Of a stretch of 35,000 nucleotides of DNA, positions 16,699 to 25,789 are shown one piece after another. The stretch's first letter is position 1. Every line of letters begins with the position of its first letter. Origin of the DNA: an uncultured Candidatus Puniceispirillum sp. (GTDB taxonomy: Bacteria; Pseudomonadota; Alphaproteobacteria; Puniceispirillales; Puniceispirillaceae); assembly GCA_905182545.1 (NCBI GenBank), contig CAJJBY010000007.1, forward strand, positions 1-35,000, written 5' to 3'. The notes beneath the pieces were generated by a model that saw nothing but the letters and a program-made list of their open reading frames with translations, was not told the DNA's origin and searched no databases. A program made the position numbers and the translations under genes.

Positions 16699-17430
16699 TT
16701 GGAGCTTATCGATATTCTTCTGATTTGCCTTATTGCCTTTGTTACCGCAGGCATCACGGGCATCACCGGTGTTGCGGGCGGGCTGTTACCAGCGGTTTTC
16801 CTGACGCCGATCATTGGCATCACCTCGGTCATGCCAGTCTTGGCGATCATGCTTTTATTTGGCAGCGTGTCACGCGCCTGGATCAACCGTGCAGATTTTC
16901 ATCGCGATGCATTTCGCCGTATTGCAATACCAGCAGTGCCAATGGTTGTGCTTGGCAGCATTTTTTATGCCCAGTTAGAGCCAAAGATGATTGCCTTGAT
17001 GCTGGGAAGCGTTGTTCTCGCATCCATTCCCATTCGCCGCATTGCCAAATCCTATGAAATCAAAACATCGCGCAGCATGTTAAGCTGTGTTGGCGGCGTT
17101 TTCGGATTTCTGGCCGGATCATCAACTGGCCCTGGCCTGCTGCTTGTTCCTTTTATGCTTGGCTATGGTTTATCGCGGACCAGCTTTGTTGCCACGCTTG
17201 CGGTCATTGCAGCGTTGACCCATGTTGCACGCGCCGCGACATTCGGCAGCATCGGCCTGATCGGGCAGGAGATTTTAATCCTCGGGCTGATTGGTGGCGC
17301 AGCGACAATACCCGGCAATATACTTGGCAAAATAATACTCAAGAAAATGACCAACCATAACCATGAAATTTTGGTTGATTTGATGGCGTTTGGTGGTGGG
17401 GTTAATTTCCTTTATCTGGCCTTGGCCTGA
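16699..17430 (+). CDS. TSUP-family transporter (TauE/SafE sulfite/sulfoacetate exporter family)
   Basis: A 243-residue, very hydrophobic protein with about eight membrane spans and the two-half TSUP layout. The first half has GITGITGVAGGLLPAVFL and the second GFLAGSSTGPGLLLVPFML, the glycine-rich loops typical of the family. TSUP proteins export sulfite, sulfoacetate or other organic anions, or import some of them. The start is TTG at 16699 with AGGG about ten bases upstream; no ATG lies near. It follows the TauD-type dioxygenase on the same strand, matching a role in exporting sulfite from desulfonation. Substrate is inferred from context only. Confidence 0.83.
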   Translation: MELIDILLICLIAFVTAGITGITGVAGGLLPAVFLTPIIGITSVMPVLAIMLLFGSVSRAWINRADFHRDAFRRIAIPAVPMVVLGSIFYAQLEPKMIALMLGSVVLASIPIRRIAKSYEIKTSRSMLSCVGGVFGFLAGSSTGPGLLLVPFMLGYGLSRTSFVATLAVIAALTHVARAATFGSIGLIGQEILILGLIGGAATIPGNILGKIILKKMTNHNHEILVDLMAFGGGVNFLYLALA

Positions 17431-17656
17431 TTTCTGGAAAGCCGAAGACTGGAAACAGGTTTCATGCAAAAAAAACCGGCGATTTGTTCAACAAGCAATG
17501 AAGCAGGGCGCTTTTCCATCGTGGGATTACACGCCGCCTTCTGACGCATCACGGGCTTATGTGCGCGGCGCTATTGACCCCAATGCGACCGCAACCAAAG
17601 CTCGTAAACGGTTCCCATTTGTACCCACAACCCCGCCACAAAACCCGCGACGTTGA
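17390..17656 (+). CDS. small hypothetical basic protein
   Basis: An 88-codon frame that overlaps the end of the TSUP gene in another frame, with TTG/GTG starts at 17390-17398. The part past the overlap (from about residue 19) looks protein-like: EDWKQVSCKKNRRFV, GAFPSWDYTPPSDASRAYVRG and a proline-rich end. It is basic, with conspicuous Trp/Tyr/Pro. I do not recognise a family. It fills the gap before the convergent yaaA gene, and translation could be coupled to the TSUP gene. The true start may be inside the overlap. Confidence 0.4.
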   Translation: MVVGLISFIWPWPDFWKAEDWKQVSCKKNRRFVQQAMKQGAFPSWDYTPPSDASRAYVRGAIDPNATATKARKRFPFVPTTPPQNPRR

Positions 17657-17676
17657 GGCGGGCATATCCAAGACAA

Positions 17677-18438
17677 TTAAACCGACGCCTCGCGTTCAAA
17701 AACAAGATGGTCAGCATCTGATTGATCTGGCTGATAGCAATAGCCACCAGCGCCAAATTCCTTTAGATCATCTTTGGCTTTCAATCTGTTTTGAACGACA
17801 AAACGCGCCATCGCACCACGCGCTTTTTTGGCATAAAAGCTGACGATTTTTGCTTTGCCATTTTTCTGTTCCAAAAATACTGGGGTCACAACAGGCAGGG
17901 CAAGACTGGCAAGATCAACCGCACCAAAATATTCTTTCGACGCGCAATTCAACAGTAGGTCAGAGCTAGTGGCGGCCGCTTGCGCGCTAAGCGCCTTGGC
18001 GATTTCTACCCCCCAATAGTGATAAAGCGATTTGCCGCGCTTTGTGGCAAGCTGGCTTCCCATTTCCAAACGATAAGGCTCAATCGCATCAAGTGGTCGC
18101 AACACACCATATAGACCCGACAACACCCGCAAATGATTTTGCGCCCATGCCATTTCATCTGGCTCAAGGCTTGCCGCCTCCAGCCCCAAATAAGTATCAC
18201 CAGCAAAAGCAAGCGCAGCCGGTTTTTTATCCTGTGATCCGAAATGGGCAAATCGATCAGCATTCAACTTTGCCAGATTTTTACTGATCCCCATCAGGGA
18301 TTGAAGCTTATCAAGGCTAAGATTTTGCATGACATTGGCCAGTTCATTGGCCTCGTCGCCAAAGATAGGCTGGGTTGGCACAATATCTTCAGATGGTTGC
18401 ATGTTCAATTTTTTGGCAGGCGAGATTACAACCAGCAT
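17677..18438 (-). CDS. yaaA: peroxide stress protein YaaA (DUF328/UPF0246)
   Basis: A 253-residue protein matching YaaA end to end: the signature N-terminus MLVVISPAKKLNM, the mid-protein LSGLYGVLRPLDAIEPYRLEMG, NCASKEYFGAV, and a C-terminal YAKKARGAMARFVVQNR. E. coli YaaA is induced by OxyR, lowers free intracellular iron and protects DNA and proteins during hydrogen peroxide stress. AAGGA lies upstream of the ATG. It converges on the small hypothetical gene and is a stand-alone gene downstream of an ABC exporter gene. Confidence 0.93.
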   Translation of the reverse strand: MLVVISPAKKLNMQPSEDIVPTQPIFGDEANELANVMQNLSLDKLQSLMGISKNLAKLNADRFAHFGSQDKKPAALAFAGDTYLGLEAASLEPDEMAWAQNHLRVLSGLYGVLRPLDAIEPYRLEMGSQLATKRGKSLYHYWGVEIAKALSAQAAATSSDLLLNCASKEYFGAVDLASLALPVVTPVFLEQKNGKAKIVSFYAKKARGAMARFVVQNRLKAKDDLKEFGAGGYCYQPDQSDADHLVFEREASV

Positions 18439-18637
18439 AAATATGTTCCTTCAATCTAAGGATAATTTACAAAACTTTAATGACCATTCAGCGCGGATAA
18501 GCTTTGTGCCCACGTTCATAATAGGAAATTAATACCACAAATTCCAGAACGATCTTTGATGCAATTTTCCACACCGCCAACCCAAGTAAGATGCCGCATC
18601 ACCTCTCATCACCTTGGGCAGCGCTTTTGGCAGAGCT

Positions 18638-20493
18638 TTAGGTAAGGCTTTTCAATTTCTGTTCAATCTCTTGGAAGGCTTGCTGGCGATTCCACATTTT
18701 CTGATAGACACCATTTTGTAACAGCAAATTCTGATGCGTACCACGCTCGGTAATCTGCCCCTTATCCAGAACAATGATTTCATCAGCCGTTACGATTGTT
18801 GACAGGCGATGCGCAATGATAATGGCGGTTCGGTCTTTTAGAACAAGGTCCAATGCCTGATTGATATCCTGTTCAGTTTTTGTATCAAGCGATGAAGTGG
18901 CCTCGTCCAAAATCAAAATAGGTGGGGCTTTTAAAATGGCTCTTGCAATGGCAACGCGCTGTTTTTCACCACCAGACAACTTTAGCCCGCGTTCGCCAAC
19001 TTCGGTTTCAAGCCCGCTTGGCAGCGACTGGATAAAGCCATCAATCTTGGCACCCACTGCCGCGTTCCAGACCGCTTCCTTGCCAGCATCCAAATGCCCA
19101 TAATGAATGTTATAGCCAATCGTGTCATTGAACAGAACCGTATCTTGCGGCACCACGCCAATGGCCGCGCGAAGGCTTATCGCCTTAACCGACCGGATAT
19201 CATGGCCATCAATAGAAATGCTGCCTGCGGTGACATCATAAAACCGACATAGCAATCGCGAAATGGTCGATTTGCCAGCCCCCGATTGCCCAACAATGGC
19301 AACGGTTTTTCCAGCTGGTACATCAAAGCTGATGCCGCGCAAAATTGGTCGGTCATCCGCATAATGAAAATGCACATCGTCAAAACAGATTGACCCTGAC
19401 GGCACAGTTAAATCACGCGCATTCGACGAGTCAATAATTTCGGCAGGCGTTTCCAGCAAACCAAACAGAACCTCAATATCGGTTAGTGATTGCCGAATTT
19501 CACGATAGACGCCGCCAATAAAGGCAAGAGGCTGCGATAGCTGGATCAAAAACAAATGAATCAGAACAAAATCACCAATCGTCTGTTCACCACGAACAAC
19601 CGCATTTGCCGACAAAAGCAGTGAGGCCATCATGCCAAGCGCAGAAAATTGCAGCTTGCCCAAAATTCAGCCAGCCAAGCGACGTCGATGATTTGATTCC
19701 GGCTTTTTCATATTGGGCAATTGCATGATCAAACCGCGCCAATTCGATTTTTTCATTGGTGAAATATTTGACCGTTTCATAATTCAGCAACGAATCAACC
19801 GCGCGCGTATTCGCCTCCGTATCGGATCGGTTCATTTCACGGCGAATAATGGTTCGCCAATTGCTGGTTTTCACCGTGAAGACGCTATAGCTAATGACCG
19901 TAATCGCAATCACCAATACATAGGCCGCGCCAAAATTATAAAAGAAAATCCCCGTATAAAGAGCAAATTCAAAAATCACCGGCAATGTTGATAAGACCGT
20001 GTAGCGAACAACACTTTCGATGCCCTTGGTGCCGCGTTCGATCACGCGCGACAGGCCCCCGGTTCGCCGCTGCAAATGAAACCGCAATGACAATTGATGC
20101 ATATGGCTAAAGGCACGAAGCGCAAGCTGGCGAACGGCATGCTGGCTGACACGGGCAAATAACGCATCGCGAAGCTGGTTAAAGGCAATGCTTAGAATGC
20201 GCGCCGCAACAAAACCCAGAATCAGCATCAGGGGGGTTAGTAAAAACAACGGCAAAAAGGGTAAATCTAAGCTCATTGCCAGCAAGGCTGTCAGTAACAT
20301 ATTTGAAAAAGAACGGCACCGTGGCTGTCACTAATTTGGCAGCAATCAGCAGCAGCACCGCAACAAACACCAGACGTTTGAGGCTTGGCTTGTCATGTGG
20401 CCAGATATAGGGCCATAGCTTTACAACAGTCCCAATGACCGATTTTTCCGCCATCTGACTTTGGGGTGTTGTTGTTTTGCGTTTGCTATTCAT
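18638..20493 (-). pseudogene. Atm1/HMT1-type ABC exporter (fused membrane and ATPase domains), two frameshifts
   Basis: Three overlapping frames together make one ~618-residue half-transporter of the Atm1/ABCB7 class. Part 1 (20493 to ~20232) has TVVKLWPYIWP and VPFFFKYVTDSL. Part 2 (to ~19645) carries the remaining spans with LRDALFARVSQ and LLNYETVKYFTNE, the latter diagnostic for Atm1. Part 3 (to 18638) has GQSGAGKS, LSGGEKQR, ILILDEATSSLD and the HRLST switch. The breaks fit a C-run (GGGGGG at 20231-20236, plus strand) with one base too many, and an AAAA run at 19645-19648 one base short. Intact relatives export glutathione-linked iron-sulfur precursors or heavy metals from the cytoplasm. 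Confidence 0.85.
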
Positions 20494-20649
20494 CAAAATA
20501 TTTCACATGTAAAATTCAAAAAAGAGGTGATATTCACCAAAGGGCAAAACCATGTCTAGAGCCTAGCACAGCAATGAATAGCGCAATAACGCCAAACGCC
20601 AAACAAATCAAAACAGCCAATGCCGAATAGCGTCTCTATTTTATTCCGG

Positions 20650-21843
20650 TTAACGGCGGATGATTGTCATCTGATGGCGTGCCGAGTAGAGCAACAGCAA
20701 ACCGATGAAAAGCGCCGGCAAGGCACAAATGAAAAAGCCAAGCTTATAGCTTTCAGTTACACCCAGCACTAATGAATAGAGTAATGGCAAGACAAGCCCA
20801 CCACATTGCCCAAAGGATAATACCCCGCCAGTCACCGCGCCCCGCATCGAAGCTGGCGCAAGCCGTGCCGCTTCGGCAAGCGTCACTCCATGCCATGAAA
20901 ACACCGAAGCACTGACCGCAATGGCCACAAGTGTCACTTGCCAATCCGCCCAGATCGGGCTGAATAAAGCGACGCCAGAAACAGCAAGAAACATCAAAAT
21001 CGCCAAAAAGCCAAGCATCGCCCGCGGCGAAATATAGCGGCTGCTTAACCACCCCCAGAAAATACGACCCGGTATGGCGACAGCGGTCGAAATCGAAAAT
21101 ATAGTTCCAGCCACAATCAGGCTAAACCCAATTTCGGTCAGGTAAATGACAAAATAAGCAATGAAGGTTGTTTGCAACCCGACAAAGGCAAAAGAGCCAA
21201 ATGCAAGCCCTCTTAGTTCGGGCTTGCCAATCACAAAACCGATCGTTTCGCGGAAATCTGACAAGTGGAATTGCCGCGTCACATCTTTATCACTGTCAAA
21301 TTCACGCCGCATGAACTCTAGGATCAATGGAAAAAGCAAACAGCCAATGCCAATCACCACCAACGCGTGACGCCAGCCATAAATCTCGGTCAATAGCGGG
21401 CCAATCAATCCAGCGATCAACAATGCAACCGGGACCGCTGTTTGCTTTGCCGAAAAAACCAGCGGCGCGTATTTACCGGGGGCGTACCGGCTAAGAAGAT
21501 GCGAGCTTGCTGGGGTCGAAGATGCCGAGGCGCCAATAGCGATGGCCGATAAAACCATCAAAGCGATGATTCCCGGCGCCGCTAAAATCAACCCAAAACC
21601 GGTTAGTAAAAGTGATATCTGGCTCACACGAAGCGCACCGTAGCGCACAATGACGCTTCCACAACCCGCCTGCACCAAAAGTGAAACCGCAGCGATCATG
21701 CCAACATACACACCAAGCCAAGACGCTTCGATGTGTAGCTCGGAAATGATTGCAGGGGCAAGCACCGAGGGCAAAACCTTGCCCAAAGTGACAAAGGTTT
21801 GCTGAACAAACATTGAGCCAAGTGCCAAAAAAAGCCATTTCAT
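20650..21843 (-). CDS. MFS transporter
   Basis: A 397-residue, twelve-span MFS protein. Features include an N-terminal long span with TLGKVLPSVLAPAI, a short cytoplasmic linker after span 6 (FMRREFDSDKDVTR), and the mid-loop WGWLSSRYISPR before span 8. It resembles metabolite:proton symporters of the CynX/NarK-like part of the superfamily; the cargo is unknown. AAGG about ten bases before the ATG is the likely ribosome-binding site. It stands in the same direction as the ABC exporter, 154 bases upstream of it. Confidence 0.82.
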   Translation of the reverse strand: MKWLFLALGSMFVQQTFVTLGKVLPSVLAPAIISELHIEASWLGVYVGMIAAVSLLVQAGCGSVIVRYGALRVSQISLLLTGFGLILAAPGIIALMVLSAIAIGASASSTPASSHLLSRYAPGKYAPLVFSAKQTAVPVALLIAGLIGPLLTEIYGWRHALVVIGIGCLLFPLILEFMRREFDSDKDVTRQFHLSDFRETIGFVIGKPELRGLAFGSFAFVGLQTTFIAYFVIYLTEIGFSLIVAGTIFSISTAVAIPGRIFWGWLSSRYISPRAMLGFLAILMFLAVSGVALFSPIWADWQVTLVAIAVSASVFSWHGVTLAEAARLAPASMRGAVTGGVLSFGQCGGLVLPLLYSLVLGVTESYKLGFFICALPALFIGLLLLYSARHQMTIIRR

Positions 21844-21876
21844 TGGGATCAGACCTTATTGGCTTGAGACGATAGG

Positions 21877-22173
21877 ATGCGTGAAAAACATAAATTTTAC
21901 CTTGACGAAATATGCCCATCTAACGGTCGAAAGCCATTTCAAGACATATCAAAGGCCGTGCAGGCCACGAAGATTATTTTATTGATCGAAAAGAAGCCAT
22001 CAAGAAGGAACATTGACCAGAATATAGTGAGCCTTTTGAAACAAGATTGCAAATGTGACAGGGCAAAAAAATTGGCAGAATTGTTGCCAAACGATATTGG
22101 AAATGGGCAATCGGCGCAATGCAATGCTGACCGACTTTGCCTGCCACTTGTTCGAGTCTTATCGTTGAAGTAA
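21877..22173 (+). CDS. uncertain small ORF in the gap before the second peptide operon
   Basis: A 98-codon ATG frame lies in the 436-base gap between the divergent MFS and binding-protein genes. The predicted product is basic, with a Cys-X-Cys (QDCKCDRAKK) and a Leu/Lys-rich helix. I recognise no family, the codon choice is unremarkable and the ribosome-binding site is poor. It could be a chance frame, a small protein or the relic of a gene. No other gene was seen in 21844-22279. Confidence 0.22.
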   Translation: MREKHKFYLDEICPSNGRKPFQDISKAVQATKIILLIEKKPSRRNIDQNIVSLLKQDCKCDRAKKLAELLPNDIGNGQSAQCNADRLCLPLVRVLSLK

Positions 22174-22182
22174 AGCCAATCC

Positions 22183-22211
22183 TTGACTCTTGGCTCTCTG
22201 AGACCTATCGT
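22183..22211 (+). promoter_or_regulatory. candidate sigma-70-type promoter for the second peptide operon
   Basis: TTGACT (22183-22188, five of six to the -35 consensus) is spaced exactly 17 bases from TATCGT (22206-22211, four of six to the -10). It lies about 70 bases before the binding-protein ATG, leaving a plausible 5' leader that ends in GGGAG. Confidence 0.4.
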
Positions 22212-22279
22212 GAGTTACTCAAAAAACCAAAAGGACGCTTTCGCTTTAATCAATAGTGTCCAGATAGGGAGACATCTAA

Positions 22280-23866
22280 ATGAAAAAAGTATTAGCATCT
22301 ATATTGATGGCAGGATCGCTCTTGCTTGGCGGTGCTGCGGCTAACGCCGACAAATCGGGCGGTACGCTCTCGTTCCTCGTTCAGCCTGAGCCCCCAACCT
22401 TGGCATCATATATATCAACATCGGGACCGATTGGCCTTGTGATGCCAAAAGTCTATGAAGGGCTTTTCGACTATAATAACGACGGCACAATGGTACCGAT
22501 TCTAGCTGAAAGCTATTCGGCCAGCGCTGATGGTAAAACCGTCACTTTCAATCTTCGCAAAGGTGTGAAATGGCATGATGGCAAGCCTTTCACCTCAGCT
22601 GATGTGCAGTTTACTGTCATGGACGTGCTGAAAAAAGTGCACCCCCGCGGGCCAAACTCGTTCCGCGAAGTAACAAGCATTGATACGCCTAATGATCACA
22701 CGGCTATTTTTAACTTAAAGAAGCCCGCGCCTTATATGATGCGCTCATTCGCCGCCTATGAGTCTCCAATGGTCCCCAAGCATCTTTTAGAAGGCAAAGA
22801 CATCAAATCTGCACCATTGGCAAACAACCCTGTAGGTACTGGCCCGTTTAAATTTGTTGAGTGGAAAAAAGGTCAATATATCCGCCTAGATAAGAACAAA
22901 GACTATTGGCAAAAGGGTTTACCGCATCTTGACCGGATTGTTGGTCGCTTCATTCCTGATGCGTCAACACGGACGGCTGCGATGGAAAATGGCGAAGTTC
23001 TGTATGCTGCATATAACGCCATTCCAAATATTGATGCTATTCGCCTGAAAGAGCGTGATGACATTGACGTAACCACTGAGGGTTATTCAATGATCAATCC
23101 GATGGCGCTGATCGAATTCAACACTAAAGAAGGCCCGTTTGTAGATCCGGCCATTCGTCGCGCCATTTCGGTTGCGATTGACCGCCGGTTTATGATCGAC
23201 ACAATTTTCTTTGGCTACGGAAAGCCCGCCACAAGCGCATTGAGCAGTAACTTCAAGGCAACAAACCTGCATGCTGAAATGCCAAATTACCCTGAAAAGG
23301 GCGATAAGGCTGCGGCAAACGCAATCCTTGATAAAGCTGGTTACAAGCGTGACGGCGACGGCGTTCGCTTGAAAGCTGTTCTAGACCTGATCCCTTATGG
23401 TGAAGACTGGCGCCGTGCTGGTGAATATCTAAAGCAGGCACTTGGTGATATCGGTATCCAGTTAGAGCTGCGTTATGAAGATGTACCAACATGGTTGAAG
23501 CGTGTTTATCACCGCTATGACTTCCAGATGAATGTGAACTATTTCTACCAGCTGCCAGATCCGGTTCTGGGTGTTCATCGTCATTATGGTACTGACCAGA
23601 TCCGTAAAGGCACTCATTTTGTGAACTCATCACGCTACAGCAATCCAAAATTAGATGCGCTGCTAGATTCGGGCGCTGGTGAACCAGATGCTGCAAAGCG
23701 GACAGCTGCCTATAAAGAGATCCAGCAGATTTTGGCAGATGACATGCCAGTTGTGAATTTGTTCGAGCTTGAATTCTTGGTCGTTTATAACACCAAGCTG
23801 AAAGGCGCTTACGGCTCTGCAATGGGTGCCTATGGCTCATTCAGAGAAGCCTATCTTGACGACTAA
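22280..23866 (+). CDS. peptide/solute ABC transporter substrate-binding protein (SBP family 5), second system
   Basis: A 528-residue periplasmic protein with a Sec signal peptide (MKKVLAS, Leu/Gly core, cleavage after ANA at residue 23). It has the SBP_bac_5 landmarks LRKGVKWHDGKPF, NPVGTGPFKFVEW and IRRAISVAIDRRF. It is clearly diverged from the other binding protein of this window, so the two systems probably carry different ligands. GGGAG stands upstream of the ATG. It heads an operon of two permeases, a fused double ATPase and an amidase, which hints at an amide-containing solute. Confidence 0.9.
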   Translation: MKKVLASILMAGSLLLGGAAANADKSGGTLSFLVQPEPPTLASYISTSGPIGLVMPKVYEGLFDYNNDGTMVPILAESYSASADGKTVTFNLRKGVKWHDGKPFTSADVQFTVMDVLKKVHPRGPNSFREVTSIDTPNDHTAIFNLKKPAPYMMRSFAAYESPMVPKHLLEGKDIKSAPLANNPVGTGPFKFVEWKKGQYIRLDKNKDYWQKGLPHLDRIVGRFIPDASTRTAAMENGEVLYAAYNAIPNIDAIRLKERDDIDVTTEGYSMINPMALIEFNTKEGPFVDPAIRRAISVAIDRRFMIDTIFFGYGKPATSALSSNFKATNLHAEMPNYPEKGDKAAANAILDKAGYKRDGDGVRLKAVLDLIPYGEDWRRAGEYLKQALGDIGIQLELRYEDVPTWLKRVYHRYDFQMNVNYFYQLPDPVLGVHRHYGTDQIRKGTHFVNSSRYSNPKLDALLDSGAGEPDAAKRTAAYKEIQQILADDMPVVNLFELEFLVVYNTKLKGAYGSAMGAYGSFREAYLDD

Positions 23867-23877
23867 AGCGTAATATT

Positions 23878-23914
23878 TATTGGGCCAGAATTTTATCTCT
23901 GGCCCAATATTTTT
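23878..23914 (+). terminator. strong hairpin with T-tract after the second binding-protein gene
   Basis: A perfect 12-base-pair stem (TATTGGGCCAGA at 23878-23889 with TCTGGCCCAATA at 23898-23909) encloses an eight-base loop and is followed by TTTTT at 23910-23914. It has the form of an intrinsic terminator but sits inside an operon, so it probably acts as a partial terminator that raises binding-protein expression relative to the membrane genes. Confidence 0.8.
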
Positions 23915-23967
23915 GATTTATTTATTTATCTACCCTTATATCCAGAGTTCCCGGATAGGCGTACCTA

Positions 23968-24954
23968 ATGACAAGATCCACGAAAATTTTCAAATATGTT
24001 GGCAAACGGTTATTGCAAGGAATACCAATCATTCTTGCCATCGTTATCATCAACTTCTTTCTTCTAAATCTGGCTGAAGGCGATGCGGTTGACGTCTTGG
24101 CTGGCGAGGCAGGCTCGGCTACCCCCGAATATATGGAGCAGTTGCGCAAGAAATTTGGTTTGGATCAGCCTTTACCTGTCCAGCTGATGGTTTATCTGAA
24201 AAATGTTCTGAGCCTTGATCTTGGATATTCTTTTAGACATGACATGCCCGTCAATGAATTGATCTATGACCGATTTGCTGCCACCGGTTTGCTGATGGCC
24301 AGCACGATTATTTTGGCTGTTGGCTTTGGCATTTTGCTGGGGCTTCTGGCTGCAGTGCGCCTGAACACATGGAAAGATGCCGTTATTACCGTATTTGCCC
24401 TGATCACATATGCAACGCCACTATTCTGGGTGGGGTTAATGATGATCGTTGTCTTTTCGCTAAATCTTGGATGGTTTCCCACAAGCGGCATGACCAATGT
24501 TGCCGCCTTTTATGAAGGCTGGGACTATGTTGTGGATGTGTCTCGCCATCTCGTTTTACCAACGATTACATTGTCGCTTTTCTATCTGGCGTTATATACG
24601 CGAATGATGCGGGCTTCGATGCTAGAGCAATATGGGCAGGATTACGTTGTGACGGCAAGGGCGAAGGGTCTGACCGAAAGGCGCATCACCTATGTCCATG
24701 TTTTGCGTAACGCGCTTTTACCTGTTGTAACGATGGCTGGCGTTCAGGTTGGCGCATTGATTGGTGGGTCGGTGATTGTCGAGTCCGTCTTTGCCTGGCC
24801 CGGACTGGGAATGCTGGCGTTTGAATCACTATTTGCGCGCGATCTAAACCTGCTTCTTGGCATTTTCCTTTTGTCGTCAATGCTCGTTGTCGTGGTGAAT
24901 TTGATTGTCGACATCATTTACTGCTTCCTCGATCCACGAATTGAGGTTAATTGA
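23968..24954 (+). CDS. peptide ABC transporter permease, DppB type, second system
   Basis: A 328-residue permease of the DppB/OppB family. The first span is near residues 13-35, followed by a periplasmic stretch with KKFGLDQPLPVQ, then five spans with the EAA loop QDYVVTARAKGLTERR and the late VESVFAWPGLG motif. Its TGA ends one base before the next ATG. The 101-base gap to the binding-protein gene contains the hairpin. Confidence 0.9.
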   Translation: MTRSTKIFKYVGKRLLQGIPIILAIVIINFFLLNLAEGDAVDVLAGEAGSATPEYMEQLRKKFGLDQPLPVQLMVYLKNVLSLDLGYSFRHDMPVNELIYDRFAATGLLMASTIILAVGFGILLGLLAAVRLNTWKDAVITVFALITYATPLFWVGLMMIVVFSLNLGWFPTSGMTNVAAFYEGWDYVVDVSRHLVLPTITLSLFYLALYTRMMRASMLEQYGQDYVVTARAKGLTERRITYVHVLRNALLPVVTMAGVQVGALIGGSVIVESVFAWPGLGMLAFESLFARDLNLLLGIFLLSSMLVVVVNLIVDIIYCFLDPRIEVN

Positions 24955-24955
24955 C

Positions 24956-25789
24956 ATGGGAAATTTTTGGTCACGCTACAAGCGAAATCATGCTGCTGTT
25001 TTTGGATTATTTGTTATTGTGTTGATTATTGTGATGGCGATAACAGCAAGTTTGCTTTACCCAGAAGACCCGTTCCGTTTGGTTGGCAAGCCACTATCAA
25101 AACCACTTACCAATGGCTTTCTACTTGGCAGTGATTCGCTTGGACGTGATGTAGCTTCAGGCATTGTCCATGGTGCTAAAACATCATTGCTGATCGGATT
25201 TGTTGCCACGCTTGTTTCGGTGTTTATTGGGATTTTCTTTGGTGCCTTTGCCGGTTATTTCGGTGGCCTTATTGATGATATTCTGATGCGTGTCACCGAA
25301 ATTTTCCAGACAATCCCATCCTTTATTTTTGCCATTTTGCTGGTGGCAATTATGAAGCCGTCAATAAGCAGTATTGTTATTGCGATTGCGGTTGTGTCAT
25401 GGCCAGGCGTTGCGAGGCTTGTGAGAGGCGAATTCTTGGCAGTCAAGAATCGTGAATTTGTTCAAGCATGCCACACGCTGGGGATGAGTGACCTTCGCAT
25501 CATGCTGTGGGAAATCCTGCCAAATTGCCTTAGCCCAATTATTGTTGTTGGCTCTTTGATGGTGGCAACCGCCATTCTGATTGAAAGTGGGCTGGCCTTT
25601 CTTGGCCTTGGTGATCCAAATATCATGAGCTGGGGTTTTCTGATTGGAGCGGGCCGCACCATGTTGAGATCGGCTTGGTGGGTTTGCACATTTCCCGGTG
25701 TTGCTATCTTGATAACGGTGCTGGCAATTAACCTGATTGGTGAGGGGCTGAATGACGCGCTGAACCCTCGTTTGAAAGAACGCCAATGA
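24956..25789 (+). CDS. peptide ABC transporter permease, DppC type, second system
   Basis: A 277-residue DppC/OppC-type permease with LGSDSLGRDVASGI and the EAA loop EFVQACHTLGMSDLR. The frame is open from 24905, but that start would lie deep inside the previous gene. The ATG at 24956 has GAGG at 24943-24946 with a nine-base spacer and gives the normal N-terminus MGNFWSRYKRNHAA. It overlaps the ATPase gene by four bases (ATGA). Confidence 0.9.
   Translation: MGNFWSRYKRNHAAVFGLFVIVLIIVMAITASLLYPEDPFRLVGKPLSKPLTNGFLLGSDSLGRDVASGIVHGAKTSLLIGFVATLVSVFIGIFFGAFAGYFGGLIDDILMRVTEIFQTIPSFIFAILLVAIMKPSISSIVIAIAVVSWPGVARLVRGEFLAVKNREFVQACHTLGMSDLRIMLWEILPNCLSPIIVVGSLMVATAILIESGLAFLGLGDPNIMSWGFLIGAGRTMLRSAWWVCTFPGVAILITVLAINLIGEGLNDALNPRLKERQ

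Noticed and set aside
21491-21919. 142-codon minus-strand frame over the MFS start
   Set aside because: It overlaps the well-supported MFS gene in another frame and has no recognisable domain.
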